Translations under genes and position numbers: made by a program
Shown here: positions 8,099-17,055 of the stretch, piece after piece
Layout: the number at the start of each line of letters is the position of its first letter
How positions within the stretch are numbered: position 1 is the first letter of the stretch
The notes under the pieces: generated by a model
What the model saw: the letters and a program-made list of their open reading frames with translations, nothing else
Told to the model about the DNA's origin: nothing
Database searches by the model: none
Assembly (NCBI GenBank): GCA_963758505.1
Contig: CAVWVJ010000003.1
Location: 1,736,001 to 1,800,000, forward strand
DNA: 64,000 bases
Source: Korobacter sp963758505
GTDB taxonomy: Bacteria > Acidobacteriota > Terriglobia > Terriglobales > Acidobacteriaceae
Reading direction: 5' to 3'

Positions 8099-8734
8099 TC
8101 ACATCGCAATCAGGCCTTGGCGATAGCCGCGGCTTACCGCTTCCGTGCGGGTGGCTGCGCCGAGCTTGCCGAGTATGGCGCTGACGTGGAATTTCACGGT
8201 GTGTTCCGAGATTCGCATTCGGGATGCGATCTCCTTGTTGCCCGCGCCTTCCGCGAGCCGCGCCAGAACTTCCAACTCTCGGGCGGTGAGCGCTTCACCA
8301 TGCGGTAGATCGCCCGCGTCTCCCAACTCCGAACCGGTCGGCAACAACAGGTTGAGCAGATCGGCCGAGACGACGGCCAGGCCTTGGGCAGCGGCTTCGA
8401 GAGCGGCGGTAATCTCCCGCGGCTCCGCATCGCGCAACAGCAAGGCACGAACGCCGTTTTGCAGCATCTGCCGGATCTGGCTGCGATTGAGATCGTCCGT
8501 GAGCACGACCAGTTGTGCGCCGGAGTGCCCGGCCGCTGCGAGAAAAGGGCTGAGGGTTGCGACTTCCGGAGCTTCCAGAAGAACGACATCCGGAGCCAAT
8601 GAGCGGACCGTACGTATGGGGTCTGCGCGATGAGACTCCGCGTCGCATACCTCGAAGCGAGCGTCGGCATGCACAAGCGCTTCAAGGCCCGCTCGCGTAA
8701 TCGCCGACTTCGCCCAAACAAGTACCCGGATCAA
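8099..8734 (-). CDS. NarL/LuxR-type transcription factor with a degenerate (pseudo-)receiver
   Basis: 211 residues from a TTG start at 8734 that overlaps the upstream TGA (TTGA), with GGAGGC just before it. The C-terminal LuxR helix-turn-helix is intact (LTARELEVLARLAEGAGNKEIASRM, SEHTVKFHVSAILGKL, about 143-205). The N-terminal domain has the fold pattern of a receiver but not its chemistry. The Asp-Asp pair is replaced by Trp-Ala (RVLVWAK), the phosphoacceptor Asp is Glu 54 (DVVLLEAPEV), and the usual Lys is Arg (LLLRDAEP). It therefore cannot be phosphorylated in the normal way; Glu might mimic the phosphorylated state. It is the last gene of an operon with two proteases and may control that operon or a stress response. 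Confidence 0.85.
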   Translation of the reverse strand: MIRVLVWAKSAITRAGLEALVHADARFEVCDAESHRADPIRTVRSLAPDVVLLEAPEVATLSPFLAAAGHSGAQLVVLTDDLNRSQIRQMLQNGVRALLLRDAEPREITAALEAAAQGLAVVSADLLNLLLPTGSELGDAGDLPHGEALTARELEVLARLAEGAGNKEIASRMRISEHTVKFHVSAILGKLGAATRTEAVSRGYRQGLIAM

Positions 8735-9324
8735 ACCGCCTCCGCGCAATGCACCTCTCGCAAGAACTCCTCCACCGCATCACTGGTCACGGCGCAACCC
8801 AGGCCCGCGACGATCATGCTGTTGATGCCGATGACGTTGCCCTGAGCGTCCGCCAGCGGTCCCCCCGAGTTGCCGGGCGCCAGACGGATATCCGCCATCA
8901 GCCACGGCGAACTTACGGCCGCATGATGCACGATGCCTGCGCACACGGCGCCATTGCCGTCATACGGATTTCCCACCGCAATCACCATCTCACCGGGCCG
9001 CAGCGTGCGCGCGCTGCGAACCGAGGCAGCCGGAAGTCCGCGAGCGCCTATCGCCAGTGCCGCCAGGTCGATCTTCGGATTACGCGCCAACAGCCAGCTC
9101 TCCAGCCTTTCTCCGCTCTCGAGCTCGACTTCATGCACCTCCGAAGAGGCCACATGAGCGTTGGTCACAATCAATCCCTCCGAACGCCAGATCACCCCGG
9201 AGCCGTGCGAACCCTTCGAGCCGTTCACCCGCACGGTAACCCGCCGCAACCACTCCGCAATCGAGCCAACCGCGTTACCGATACTGATGCCCGCGGAAGT
9301 ACTTGGATTCACAGCCGTCGCCAT
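8731..9324 (-). CDS. Cytosolic trypsin-like (S1C/HtrA-type) serine protease without PDZ domain
   Basis: 197 residues, a bare protease domain. The catalytic triad is visible: His in TNAHVA, Asp in KIDLAALAI, Ser in PGNSGGPL. No signal peptide or membrane anchor is present and there is no PDZ domain, which is unusual for this family, where periplasmic export is the rule. Start ATG 9324 follows the preceding protease stop by two bases, and the stop overlaps the start of the regulator gene by four bases, so the three genes are translationally coupled. It could cleave or hold misfolded proteins, or process the adjacent regulator. The substrate is unknown. Confidence 0.85.
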   Translation of the reverse strand: MATAVNPSTSAGISIGNAVGSIAEWLRRVTVRVNGSKGSHGSGVIWRSEGLIVTNAHVASSEVHEVELESGERLESWLLARNPKIDLAALAIGARGLPAASVRSARTLRPGEMVIAVGNPYDGNGAVCAGIVHHAAVSSPWLMADIRLAPGNSGGPLADAQGNVIGINSMIVAGLGCAVTSDAVEEFLREVHCAEAV

Positions 9325-9326
9325 GG

Positions 9327-10229
9327 CTATCTCCGAGGCTTCTCGCCGATGGTCGCAGTCTCACGCACCAGCTTTCCGCCGCGCACCAGTTCGAGCACAA
9401 CGGGTTTGCCAACGTTTTCCGGATCGAGTGCAGGTTGCAGATCGCGAATGTGGCCCACCGACGCGCCATCAACCGAAATCACGATGTCGCCAAGCATGAT
9501 CTGCGATTTTTCCGCGGCGCTACCGGGCGCCACGGTGACAACGAGAAGACCACGGTCGGCTTGAATTCCTACCGCTTGGCGCGTAGATGCCGGCAAAGCC
9601 ACTGGCTGCACGCCGATCCCCAGATAGCCGCGCGTTACATTGCCGCGAAGCAACAGTTGATCCACCACGCGGTTCACCGTGGCTGTCGGAATCGTGACTA
9701 CCGAGCGCCGGGGACCCGAGGTTGCGATTCCCAGGACCTCTCCGCCAGCATTCACGATGGGACCACCGGAGAAACCGGTGAACGGATTCAGGTCAAGGCG
9801 CAGCCAACGATCGACGCGAGCGCCCTGCCATGTGCGCCAGGGACCTCCGATTGCGCTGAGGATGCCGTGGGTGACCGCCAGTCCTTCCGTGCCGCGTCGG
9901 CCCACGCAGAGCACGATGTCGCCGACCCGCGAAGGCACGTCATCGCGCCGCGAATCGGCGGCGCTTGCGCCTTCCAGTTTGAGAACGGCGATATCCGTTC
10001 CCGGATCACGGCCCGCGACAGTGGCTTTGGTTTGTTTGCCGGAAGGAAGGATTACGCGAACTTCTTCGTAGCTTCGAATCGTGTGCTCGGCGGTAATCGC
10101 CAGGCCCTCACGCCAGATCGTTCCGCTGACGCCGTCGCGCCCACCGTCGAGAACGGCAATTACGGAATTGCCGGCGCTCTCCACCGCATTCGCCAGATCA
10201 TTCGAGAATTCAACCAGGGAACTTGCCAT
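9327..10229 (-). CDS. HtrA/DegP-like serine protease with one PDZ domain, no signal peptide
   Basis: 300 residues. The trypsin-like domain covers about 15-190 with His in ITAEHTI, Asp in GTDIAVLKL and Ser in FSGGPIV. A PDZ domain follows (about 205-290: GYLGIGVQPV, GLLVVTVAPGSAAEKSQIMLGDIVISVDG). The family normally works in the periplasm as a heat- or envelope-stress protease, but this protein begins directly with the domain and has no export signal, pointing to the cytosol. It is first in a three-gene operon with a second protease and a pseudo-receiver regulator. Its ribosome binding site (GGAG six bases before ATG) is buried in the hairpin at 10236-10261, which suggests translational control, perhaps by temperature. 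Confidence 0.87.
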   Translation of the reverse strand: MASSLVEFSNDLANAVESAGNSVIAVLDGGRDGVSGTIWREGLAITAEHTIRSYEEVRVILPSGKQTKATVAGRDPGTDIAVLKLEGASAADSRRDDVPSRVGDIVLCVGRRGTEGLAVTHGILSAIGGPWRTWQGARVDRWLRLDLNPFTGFSGGPIVNAGGEVLGIATSGPRRSVVTIPTATVNRVVDQLLLRGNVTRGYLGIGVQPVALPASTRQAVGIQADRGLLVVTVAPGSAAEKSQIMLGDIVISVDGASVGHIRDLQPALDPENVGKPVVLELVRGGKLVRETATIGEKPRR

Positions 10230-10235
10230 CTACAA

Positions 10236-10261
10236 CTCCAGGCGGCCTGTTGCCGCTGGAG
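10236..10261 (-). promoter_or_regulatory. RBS-sequestering hairpin, candidate RNA thermometer, in the 5' UTR of the HtrA operon
   Basis: On the minus strand CTCCA-GCGGC pairs with GCCGC-C-TGGAG across a five-base loop (AACAG), with one bulged C. The 3' arm contains GGAG, the Shine-Dalgarno element that lies six bases before ATG 10229. A stem of ten base pairs would block ribosome access until melted or bound. The same hairpin also lies downstream of the glucan synthase stop at 10344 but has no T tract, so a terminator role is less likely. Confidence 0.5.
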
Positions 10262-10343
10262 ATAGAGTGCGTCAGAAATGGCTTGCGCACATCCGCCGGA
10301 TGGGTAGTCCGAGGCTAGACGGTCGGCTAGCCCCGGGGATCGC

Positions 10344-13300
10344 CTACTGCGTCTTTATGGCAAGTTCGGCTTGCGGTGCCGCTGCTTTGCGGCGAGCGGC
10401 GAGAGTCTTCAGCATGCGTTTCGGACGGCTGGCCGTCTGGATGACCATCCGTTCCTGCAAGAGCAACTCGGTCGCCTGCACATAGACATCTCGATGGAAC
10501 CATTCCTTCACGATGTCGCCGCAAAGGAAGTTTCCAAACGACAGAAGGCTCATGCCATGGTGGTGCACCATCCAGGTCTTTACCAGTCGCGGTGAGCGGA
10601 ACAGCGAATCCACTGGACCGAAATCCGCGGATTCATAGAACCCGCACTCGCCAAACCATCCGCGGTTCGCCATGCGCCGCAGGTTGCGGATCGCCGCTTC
10701 CGGATCGATGCGCAGAGCCATCGCCGTGGCGTACGGCGCTATCACCAGGCGCTCTTCTTCCTCGTTCTGCATCGCGAGCCCCGGAATTCCAAAGAAGCGG
10801 TAGCCATACACGCCCTCCGCATTCATGTCGCTGTAAGCGGATTCCGAAATACCCCACGGCACGCCGAACTTATCGGCGTACGCCTGTTGTTCCTTCACCG
10901 CGCGGTCCATGGCGCACTGCAGCACCGAATCGCGATAGGAGCCCGTCCAGATCGCCGGCATCAGGTATTCGAACATCGTGCCTGCCCACGAGATCAGGGC
11001 CGGTCCGGCGGAGGTGGCCACATGTTTCCGTCCCAGCTTGAGCCAGACCTCCTGCGGGATCTCTCCCTTGGCGATGGCGAGGAACGCCGCAATGCGCGAC
11101 TCCGACGCGAGCAGGTCGTAGCACGCCGCATGCAGCTCCGCTCCCGTCACCGAATATCCGATAGACAGAAGTTTGCGGCGGCGGTCGAGTAGGAAACTGA
11201 AGTCCATCCCCACGAACCACGCGTCTGCTTCGGCAGCGATCAGGTTCAGCTCCTCCACCAGCGTCGAGGTGCGCGTGTACGCCTGACCCATCATGGAGAG
11301 CAGCTTTCGGCAAAGGTCTCGATACTCGAAGGATTCGCTGCCCTGGGCGATCGCATTCTGCACCTTGTTCTCGAGATCGCGAATCGTCGCCGGAAGTTGG
11401 CAGAGAGGGACCTGCATGCCGGCATTCCGGATCGCCAGGCTAAGGCTCACCGGCTGAAATTCCGGCAACAGCCAGGGCATGTAATCCGCAAGCAGGCTGT
11501 GCAGGCCTTCCCGGCGTGCTTTGAACTGGTCAGGGAACCACGTCGTAATCGGTTTGCGGTCGGCAGGCTCGTCCTTCATCAAAGAGTCGGACAGTATGGC
11601 CGATACCCGTTCCAGGAGCGTGCTCTTCCGCCGGTTCCGGATCGTGCGATTCGCCTTCCACGAAGAGACGGCTTTCAGGTCCGCCAGCGCGCGCACATGA
11701 TCGTCATAACCCTCGGCCAGGGCGGGCGAAAGCAACGGCTTCTCCAGCATCACTCTCGACCCGTGATTGAGGGTTACCAGCGAAGCAGCCAGGTTGCCAC
11801 TATCTACGCTGGAGACGAAGCGTGGCTCCAGCGGAGCGAGACTGCGCGTGTCATACCAGTTCACCAGGTGCCCGCGGTGGAGTTGCAGCCGCTTCATGGT
11901 CTTCAGGGTGCGAAGTGTCTGCTCCGCAAATTCCGGCACGGTGAGATAGCCAAGTTCTACCGCGATCTGTCGCGCATTGAGCAGCAGACCGAGATTGGTC
12001 GGGGACACCCGGGCGGCCACTTGCGGCGGATCTTCCTGAACGTTATCCGGGATCAGCCAGTTGTGCTCCGCCGTGCTGAATTCTGAGAAATAGCGCCAGG
12101 TACGGAGAGCGGAACGGCGTAAGAACAACTCGTCCTTCCGCGAGACAGGTTTCTTCTCAACCTGTGGTGGACCATCGAGCCAGCGCGCGATCATGTTGCT
12201 GAAGCCCCAAAGCAAGAGGAAGGGAAGCGCAACCCAGAACGCGTGCCGGTGTCCGTAGTAGAGCGCCACGCCGATTCCAAAAGCGATCACCGGCGTCCAG
12301 AGCAGGTAAACGTCGACTGGGGTACGCTTCTTTTTTCCCGTCTCCGCTTCCGCGGCGGTCTCCCACTGCAACAGCCTCTGGCGCGAAACGAAGCGGCGAT
12401 AGACCGTCCGCCAGATCGCGTCGGTGGAAACCAAGGCATCGTGCACGCGGAAGGCGAGGCTCAGTACCACGCCCGCAGCCCCGAGCCCAAGTGCGCGAAA
12501 GGCATTCTTCATGGACATGAAGCTTCCCGCGGCGACGGCTCGCACAAGGTTGATCGCGAATGTGATCAACGTTGGGGCGAACAGAACTGCCAGCAGTGCA
12601 ATCGTCCAGTAGAGTGGCCGCCCGGGGAAAACCGTCCATGCTAGAAGGAACATTGCGACCGTTGCCGGCTCGACCGTGCTGCGGCGAAGATTATCGAGAA
12701 TCTTCCAGCGCGAGATCAGCGAGATCGGATTGTTCACCCACTTGCCGCTCTCGTCGGGGACCTTCGATAAAAGCCATTCCACGTTCTGCCAATCACCTCG
12801 CACCCAGCGATGTTTGCGGCGCATGTACGCGCTGTAGTGCGACGGATAATTGTCAATCAGCTTGATGTCGCTGGCCAATCCGGCGCGCGTGTAGGCGCCC
12901 TCGATGAGATCGTGGCTCAGGATCTGGTTGCGCGGGAAGCGGCCGTCCAGCACGCGGTGCACGGTGCGCAGTTCGTACAATCCTTTGCCGACGAAGCTGC
13001 CCTCGCCGTACAAGTCCTGGTAGACGTCCGAAACAGCCTGGGTATAAATATCCAGCCCCGACCATTCGGAATAGAACGATGCAAGCCGCGAACGCGAGGT
13101 GCTCTGCACGCTGATGCCGACGCGCGGCTGCAGAATGCCGTAGCCCTCGGTTACGATGTTGCGCTTGCTGTCGATGATCGCCTGGCAAAGCGGATGAGCC
13201 ATCGTGCCGACCAGCTTTTGTGCCGCGCCGCGTGGCAACTGGGTGTCGGAGTCGAGCGTGAGAATGTAGCGGATCTTCGGCAGGATCGAGAGATCGCCCA

Positions 13301-14864
13301 CCTTGTAAGGGAAGCTGTCGTACTCGCCGAGCACGAGTTTGTTGAAGTCCAGCAACTTGCCTCGTTTGCGTTCCCACCCGATCCACACCCCCTCGCGGCG
13401 GTTGTAAACACGATGCCGATGGAACATCGCAAACGTTCCGGCGCCTTTGCCCGCATACTTCCGGTTCAACGTTCGGACCAGGTCTCCGCAGAGATCCACT
13501 AGCGGATCATCTTCGCGAGGTTGCTCCGCGGAATCGGGCAGGTCCGTAAGCAACGCGAAATGCACGTTCGGCGTCATGTTGCCGACGTAGCGAACTTCCA
13601 GCTCCTGTACGGTTTCCCGTACCTGCTTCTCGTTCAGTAACAGCGTGGGGACCACGACCATCGTGGTGTATTCGTCCGGAACGCCGCCGGAGAAGTCGAG
13701 CTTGGGCAGTAGCTGCGGATCGAGGAGCCACGTGGTGAGAAAATTCATGATCTCGACGGCGCTCTGGCTGCATGGGATCAGCAGGATCAGCACCGCGATT
13801 AACGTGCTCCACAGGGAGCTGAAGCTCACCGACCACAGAACGGCCAGGATCATCAGCAAGGTCAGAGCCTCCACCCCAAGCGGATAAAACTCATCGGGGT
13901 GTCGGCGCAAAAAGTCCTGGAAGCGCTCCTTCAGCGGTAGCCGGACATCCGCCCGCCGGTATAACTCGTGGCGACCCTCCGCCAGAAGATAGAAGCCGAC
14001 ATGCGATCTACGGAGTACGACCCGCGGATCGCGATGCGGTTTTGCCAGCGATTCCTGGGCCAGCGCCACCACCATCTCGGCGATCTCTACCTCCGAGTGA
14101 TCGGAGTGATGCGCCAGCTTCGATACACGCTGCCGGTAAAGTTCACGGGTCTGCGCGTCCATCCCGGGGTAGGCTCCTGCCGGATCGGTGCGTAAGACCT
14201 GGTCGAATACGATTAATCCCTCCAGCAGATCATCCCAGGGGGCTTGCTCGAGCTCACGCAAACTGCGAATGCAATCGCTCACCGAGGTTGCATTCATCTC
14301 CGCCGTATTTCCCGTGGTGAGGACCACGTCTGCAATTCGCTCCACCGCGACCAGTTTCAGTGCCGGGGATATCTGCCACAGCTCGCTACGGCCAAGGACA
14401 ACGACCGTCTGGAAGGCGCGCACGTATTCCGTGAAAGCCGTATCGCTGAACCGGTATCCGATCGCCGGCATCAAGCTCTCGGCAAGAACCAGAACTCTCG
14501 GCACCAGTTCCTGCTCCGGACCGCGAACATGGTCTGTCCCGGTTACCCCCTCGATGGAAGTTTGAAGAACCGCCAGCTCCGAGCGCAGGAAGTCGCGGTT
14601 CTCCCGCAGCCAGCGCAGCTCCCCCTCCACGAGGTGAATGGTGGACGCAGAACTCTCGGCGTTCGTGAAGACTTCCTGCAGGCGCTTTTCGATCTGCTTT
14701 AAGCGCTCGGCATAGTGTTCCGACTTCTTATCGGGAACCCACGCCATCTTGCGGGCGCATGCTATGGCCTCGGTGGCGAGCAACGAGTCACTTCCATTGC
14801 GAGCTCCCATTGCGTCGTCGAGGTCTTTCAAAAAAGCATTGTTCATATCAATCCTGATTCCCAT
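10344..14864 (-). CDS. Cyclic beta-1,2-glucan synthase-like protein (GT84 plus glycoamylase-like domain), no GH94 domain
   Basis: 1506 residues. Membrane spans at about 340-385 precede a family 84 glycosyltransferase core with LTLDSDTQLP and HRWVRGDWQ (a QxxRW-like end). More spans follow at about 765-830 and 880-910. Residues from about 940 to 1490 form the domain called glycoamylase-like (VNWYDT, SSVDSGNLAASL, FGVPWGISESAYSDMN, APYATAMAL, HHHGMSL). In Brucella and rhizobial enzymes (about 2,800 residues, NdvB/Cgs) this middle part makes the ring and a C-terminal GH94 phosphorylase trims chain length. Here the protein stops where GH94 would begin. The product may be a beta-1,2-glucan, linear or cyclic, with different length control. 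Start ATG overlaps the exporter's stop (TAATG). Confidence 0.85.
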   Translation of the reverse strand: MGIRIDMNNAFLKDLDDAMGARNGSDSLLATEAIACARKMAWVPDKKSEHYAERLKQIEKRLQEVFTNAESSASTIHLVEGELRWLRENRDFLRSELAVLQTSIEGVTGTDHVRGPEQELVPRVLVLAESLMPAIGYRFSDTAFTEYVRAFQTVVVLGRSELWQISPALKLVAVERIADVVLTTGNTAEMNATSVSDCIRSLRELEQAPWDDLLEGLIVFDQVLRTDPAGAYPGMDAQTRELYRQRVSKLAHHSDHSEVEIAEMVVALAQESLAKPHRDPRVVLRRSHVGFYLLAEGRHELYRRADVRLPLKERFQDFLRRHPDEFYPLGVEALTLLMILAVLWSVSFSSLWSTLIAVLILLIPCSQSAVEIMNFLTTWLLDPQLLPKLDFSGGVPDEYTTMVVVPTLLLNEKQVRETVQELEVRYVGNMTPNVHFALLTDLPDSAEQPREDDPLVDLCGDLVRTLNRKYAGKGAGTFAMFHRHRVYNRREGVWIGWERKRGKLLDFNKLVLGEYDSFPYKVGDLSILPKIRYILTLDSDTQLPRGAAQKLVGTMAHPLCQAIIDSKRNIVTEGYGILQPRVGISVQSTSRSRLASFYSEWSGLDIYTQAVSDVYQDLYGEGSFVGKGLYELRTVHRVLDGRFPRNQILSHDLIEGAYTRAGLASDIKLIDNYPSHYSAYMRRKHRWVRGDWQNVEWLLSKVPDESGKWVNNPISLISRWKILDNLRRSTVEPATVAMFLLAWTVFPGRPLYWTIALLAVLFAPTLITFAINLVRAVAAGSFMSMKNAFRALGLGAAGVVLSLAFRVHDALVSTDAIWRTVYRRFVSRQRLLQWETAAEAETGKKKRTPVDVYLLWTPVIAFGIGVALYYGHRHAFWVALPFLLLWGFSNMIARWLDGPPQVEKKPVSRKDELFLRRSALRTWRYFSEFSTAEHNWLIPDNVQEDPPQVAARVSPTNLGLLLNARQIAVELGYLTVPEFAEQTLRTLKTMKRLQLHRGHLVNWYDTRSLAPLEPRFVSSVDSGNLAASLVTLNHGSRVMLEKPLLSPALAEGYDDHVRALADLKAVSSWKANRTIRNRRKSTLLERVSAILSDSLMKDEPADRKPITTWFPDQFKARREGLHSLLADYMPWLLPEFQPVSLSLAIRNAGMQVPLCQLPATIRDLENKVQNAIAQGSESFEYRDLCRKLLSMMGQAYTRTSTLVEELNLIAAEADAWFVGMDFSFLLDRRRKLLSIGYSVTGAELHAACYDLLASESRIAAFLAIAKGEIPQEVWLKLGRKHVATSAGPALISWAGTMFEYLMPAIWTGSYRDSVLQCAMDRAVKEQQAYADKFGVPWGISESAYSDMNAEGVYGYRFFGIPGLAMQNEEEERLVIAPYATAMALRIDPEAAIRNLRRMANRGWFGECGFYESADFGPVDSLFRSPRLVKTWMVHHHGMSLLSFGNFLCGDIVKEWFHRDVYVQATELLLQERMVIQTASRPKRMLKTLAARRKAAAPQAELAIKTQ

Positions 14865-16687
14865 TAACGGTAGCTCGCCGCCTGCAATTCAAACATCTCG
14901 GCATAACGTCCGCCGAGGGCCATCAACTGCCGATGGTTCCCATCCTCTGCAATCCGGCCCTTCGAGAGCACGATGATTCGGTCGGCCATGCGGACGGTGG
15001 AAAAACGGTGGGAGATGAACAGTGACATCTTGCCCTGCGTCAACTCCGCAAAGCGCTCGAAGACTTCGAATTCGCTACGCGCATCCAGAGCGGCTGTAGG
15101 TTCATCGAGAATGAGTAATTGCGCGTCGCGCAGGTAAGCGCGGGCTAACGCCAGCTTCTGCCACTCGCCCCCGGAGAGATCCACGCCATCGAGGAACCGC
15201 CGCCCGAGCATCTGATCGTAGCCGCCCTCCAGTTTCGCGATTACCTCGTCAGCCAGACTCTTATGCGCGGCACTCAGGATCAGCTCTGTCGAGGGTAGCT
15301 CTTCAATCCGGCCCACGGCTATGTTTTCCCGGGCCGTCATCTCGTACCGCATGAAGTCCTGGAAGATGACGCCGATTTCCCGATAGAGATCTTCAAGGTC
15401 ATACTCGCGCAGGTCCACCCCATCGAGCAGAATCTGCCCGGCCGTGGGATCGTAGAGCCGCGTCATCAATTTCACAATCGTTGTCTTGCCCTCGCCGTTC
15501 TCCCCGATCAGCGCCACCCGCTCTCCCGGACGCAGCGTCAGGTTCAAGTGATCGATCACCGCCCTGGAAGCGCCAGGATAGGAGAACGATACATCCCGGA
15601 ACTCGAAGCCCTGCTTGATCGGCCGCGGAGCCGGTAGTGCATTCGGTTTGATACGAATCGTCGGCTTCATGTCGAAGAACGCCAACAAGTCGGTAAGGAA
15701 CAGCGCCTGGTCTGCTATTCCGGAGAGGGTCGAGAAGATCTGTTCAATGTTTTGGCTGGCCTGCAGAATCGCGCCCGATAGGAAGTACAGGGTGCCGATC
15801 GAAAGCGCTCCCGCCAAAGTTTTCCAGATCACCCAGACGTAGGCCGAGTAGTACCCCAGCGTCCCGATGATCGACAACAACGCTCCGGCACGCAGCTTCC
15901 GTCCCGAGAGCCCCACGTTTTCCTCGTAGATGTCGTCGGAGAGCTTGGTGAACCTCTGCGTGAGAAACCCACTCAGCCCGAATAGCTTAAGTTCTTTCGC
16001 CGCCTCTTTGCTCCCGGCCAGGATGCGCAGATAGTCCAGTTGTCGGCGAATCGGCGTCTGCCGGAAATTCTTGGCATATCCGAGAAATGCGAAGTGGCTT
16101 TCACCCATGAACGCAGGAAATACGCCCGCGACCAGGAGCAGCAACAACCACGGCGAGAAATAGACGATCGAAATCGATAGCGATACAGCCGTGACCACTT
16201 GCTGCAAAAGTCGCCCGATGGACTGGATCATGCCCAGCCGGTCTGTCGCCTGAACGCGGGCACGCTCCAGCCGGTCGTAGAACACCGGGTCTTCGTAGGC
16301 GATCAAGTCCAGTTGCGCGGCATGGCGCATGACTGCAATGCTGACGTGGCGCGTGTACCGGTCGGCGAGCAGCGAATCCAGGTAATCCAGAATTCGGGTC
16401 AGTACCGCGCCCGCCACTGCCAACCCAAACTCCGTCCCCACCAGCCACCAGAAGGTATGCGAAAGCGGATGATGGCGCTCGACGACACTGACGATGTTAT
16501 CGATAATGCGCTTGCTGACAGCCAACAGCCCGATTGGTAACAGGGCAACGATGATCCGAACGAAGACGCTCCAGGCGACAACAGCCGGTCCGGATTCCCA
16601 GACGATCTTCAGGACCGGCGGTATCTGCCGGAGTGCCGCGAGACGTTCGTCCCACGCTGTCCAGAAACTCTCTTTTTGTTTGGGCAT
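14864..16687 (-). CDS. ABC exporter (fused permease and ATPase), probable glucan exporter
   Basis: About 607 residues from ATG 16687 (MPKQKES); a GTG at 16738 would add 17 residues. The first half has about six membrane spans of the type I exporter fold. The second half is the ATPase: Walker A GENGEGKTT, signature LSGGEWQKLALARA, Walker B LLILDEPTAALD and a switch His in FISHRFST. It is a half-transporter that should act as a homodimer in the inner membrane. Its stop codon overlaps the start of the glucan synthase by one base, the same pairing as NdvA (exporter) with NdvB (synthase) in Rhizobiales. Export of the synthase product to the periplasm is the simplest reading; sequence alone does not prove the substrate. 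Confidence 0.85.
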   Translation of the reverse strand: MPKQKESFWTAWDERLAALRQIPPVLKIVWESGPAVVAWSVFVRIIVALLPIGLLAVSKRIIDNIVSVVERHHPLSHTFWWLVGTEFGLAVAGAVLTRILDYLDSLLADRYTRHVSIAVMRHAAQLDLIAYEDPVFYDRLERARVQATDRLGMIQSIGRLLQQVVTAVSLSISIVYFSPWLLLLLVAGVFPAFMGESHFAFLGYAKNFRQTPIRRQLDYLRILAGSKEAAKELKLFGLSGFLTQRFTKLSDDIYEENVGLSGRKLRAGALLSIIGTLGYYSAYVWVIWKTLAGALSIGTLYFLSGAILQASQNIEQIFSTLSGIADQALFLTDLLAFFDMKPTIRIKPNALPAPRPIKQGFEFRDVSFSYPGASRAVIDHLNLTLRPGERVALIGENGEGKTTIVKLMTRLYDPTAGQILLDGVDLREYDLEDLYREIGVIFQDFMRYEMTARENIAVGRIEELPSTELILSAAHKSLADEVIAKLEGGYDQMLGRRFLDGVDLSGGEWQKLALARAYLRDAQLLILDEPTAALDARSEFEVFERFAELTQGKMSLFISHRFSTVRMADRIIVLSKGRIAEDGNHRQLMALGGRYAEMFELQAASYR

Positions 16688-16738
16688 CGAATAGGCCGAC
16701 AAATGCTGCAAGCTCTCACTGCATGGGCAGAGAACCAC

Positions 16739-17013
16739 CCCCGCCTACCAGCAAGTGAGACAAAGGACGCACTCATTCAGATGCGACTTTGGACAGGAGA
16801 GTCTAGGCCAAAAGACGCAAAAAACAGATAGTTAGCGATTGTATTCCGATGCGATCTCACCCCAAAACCGGACCCATCGGCTTGGCCGGCAGGCAGCGAG
16901 AAAGTCGCACGTAAGTAGTTGAAATGTAAGCTGCTGCCCGTTGAACCTACCGGCAATTCTGTCCCTCCCGGAGAAAAACGTCACTGCCCGGGACAAGGGC
17001 AGCCGGAGGGAGG
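16739..17013. other. Intergenic region upstream of the ABC exporter
   Basis: Between the exporter (reading left) and the hairpin behind the phosphoesterase gene. It should contain the promoter of the exporter-synthase operon. I see no open frame with a ribosome binding site, no repeat and no convincing -35/-10 pair. Confidence 0.4.
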
Positions 17014-17040
17014 CGGCGGGGCAGTCCGGCCGCCCCGCCG
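17014..17040 (-). terminator. Strong GC hairpin after the metallophosphoesterase gene
   Basis: A perfect 9-bp stem (CGGCGGGGC at 17014-17022 with GCCCCGCCG at 17032-17040) and a 9-base loop lie 16 bases past the stop codon. There is no clear T tract, so it may be a weak terminator or a 3'-end stabiliser. Confidence 0.45.
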
Positions 17041-17055
17041 GAATTTGCAGACCGG

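Noticed and set aside
9303..10265. 320-residue plus-strand open frame
   Set aside because: Antisense to the PDZ protease, whose catalytic triad and PDZ domain are clear.
10344..14864. Possible frameshift truncation of the glucan synthase
   Set aside because: No GH94-like sequence occurs in any frame downstream; the next 100 bases lead directly into another operon, so the short form is taken as real.
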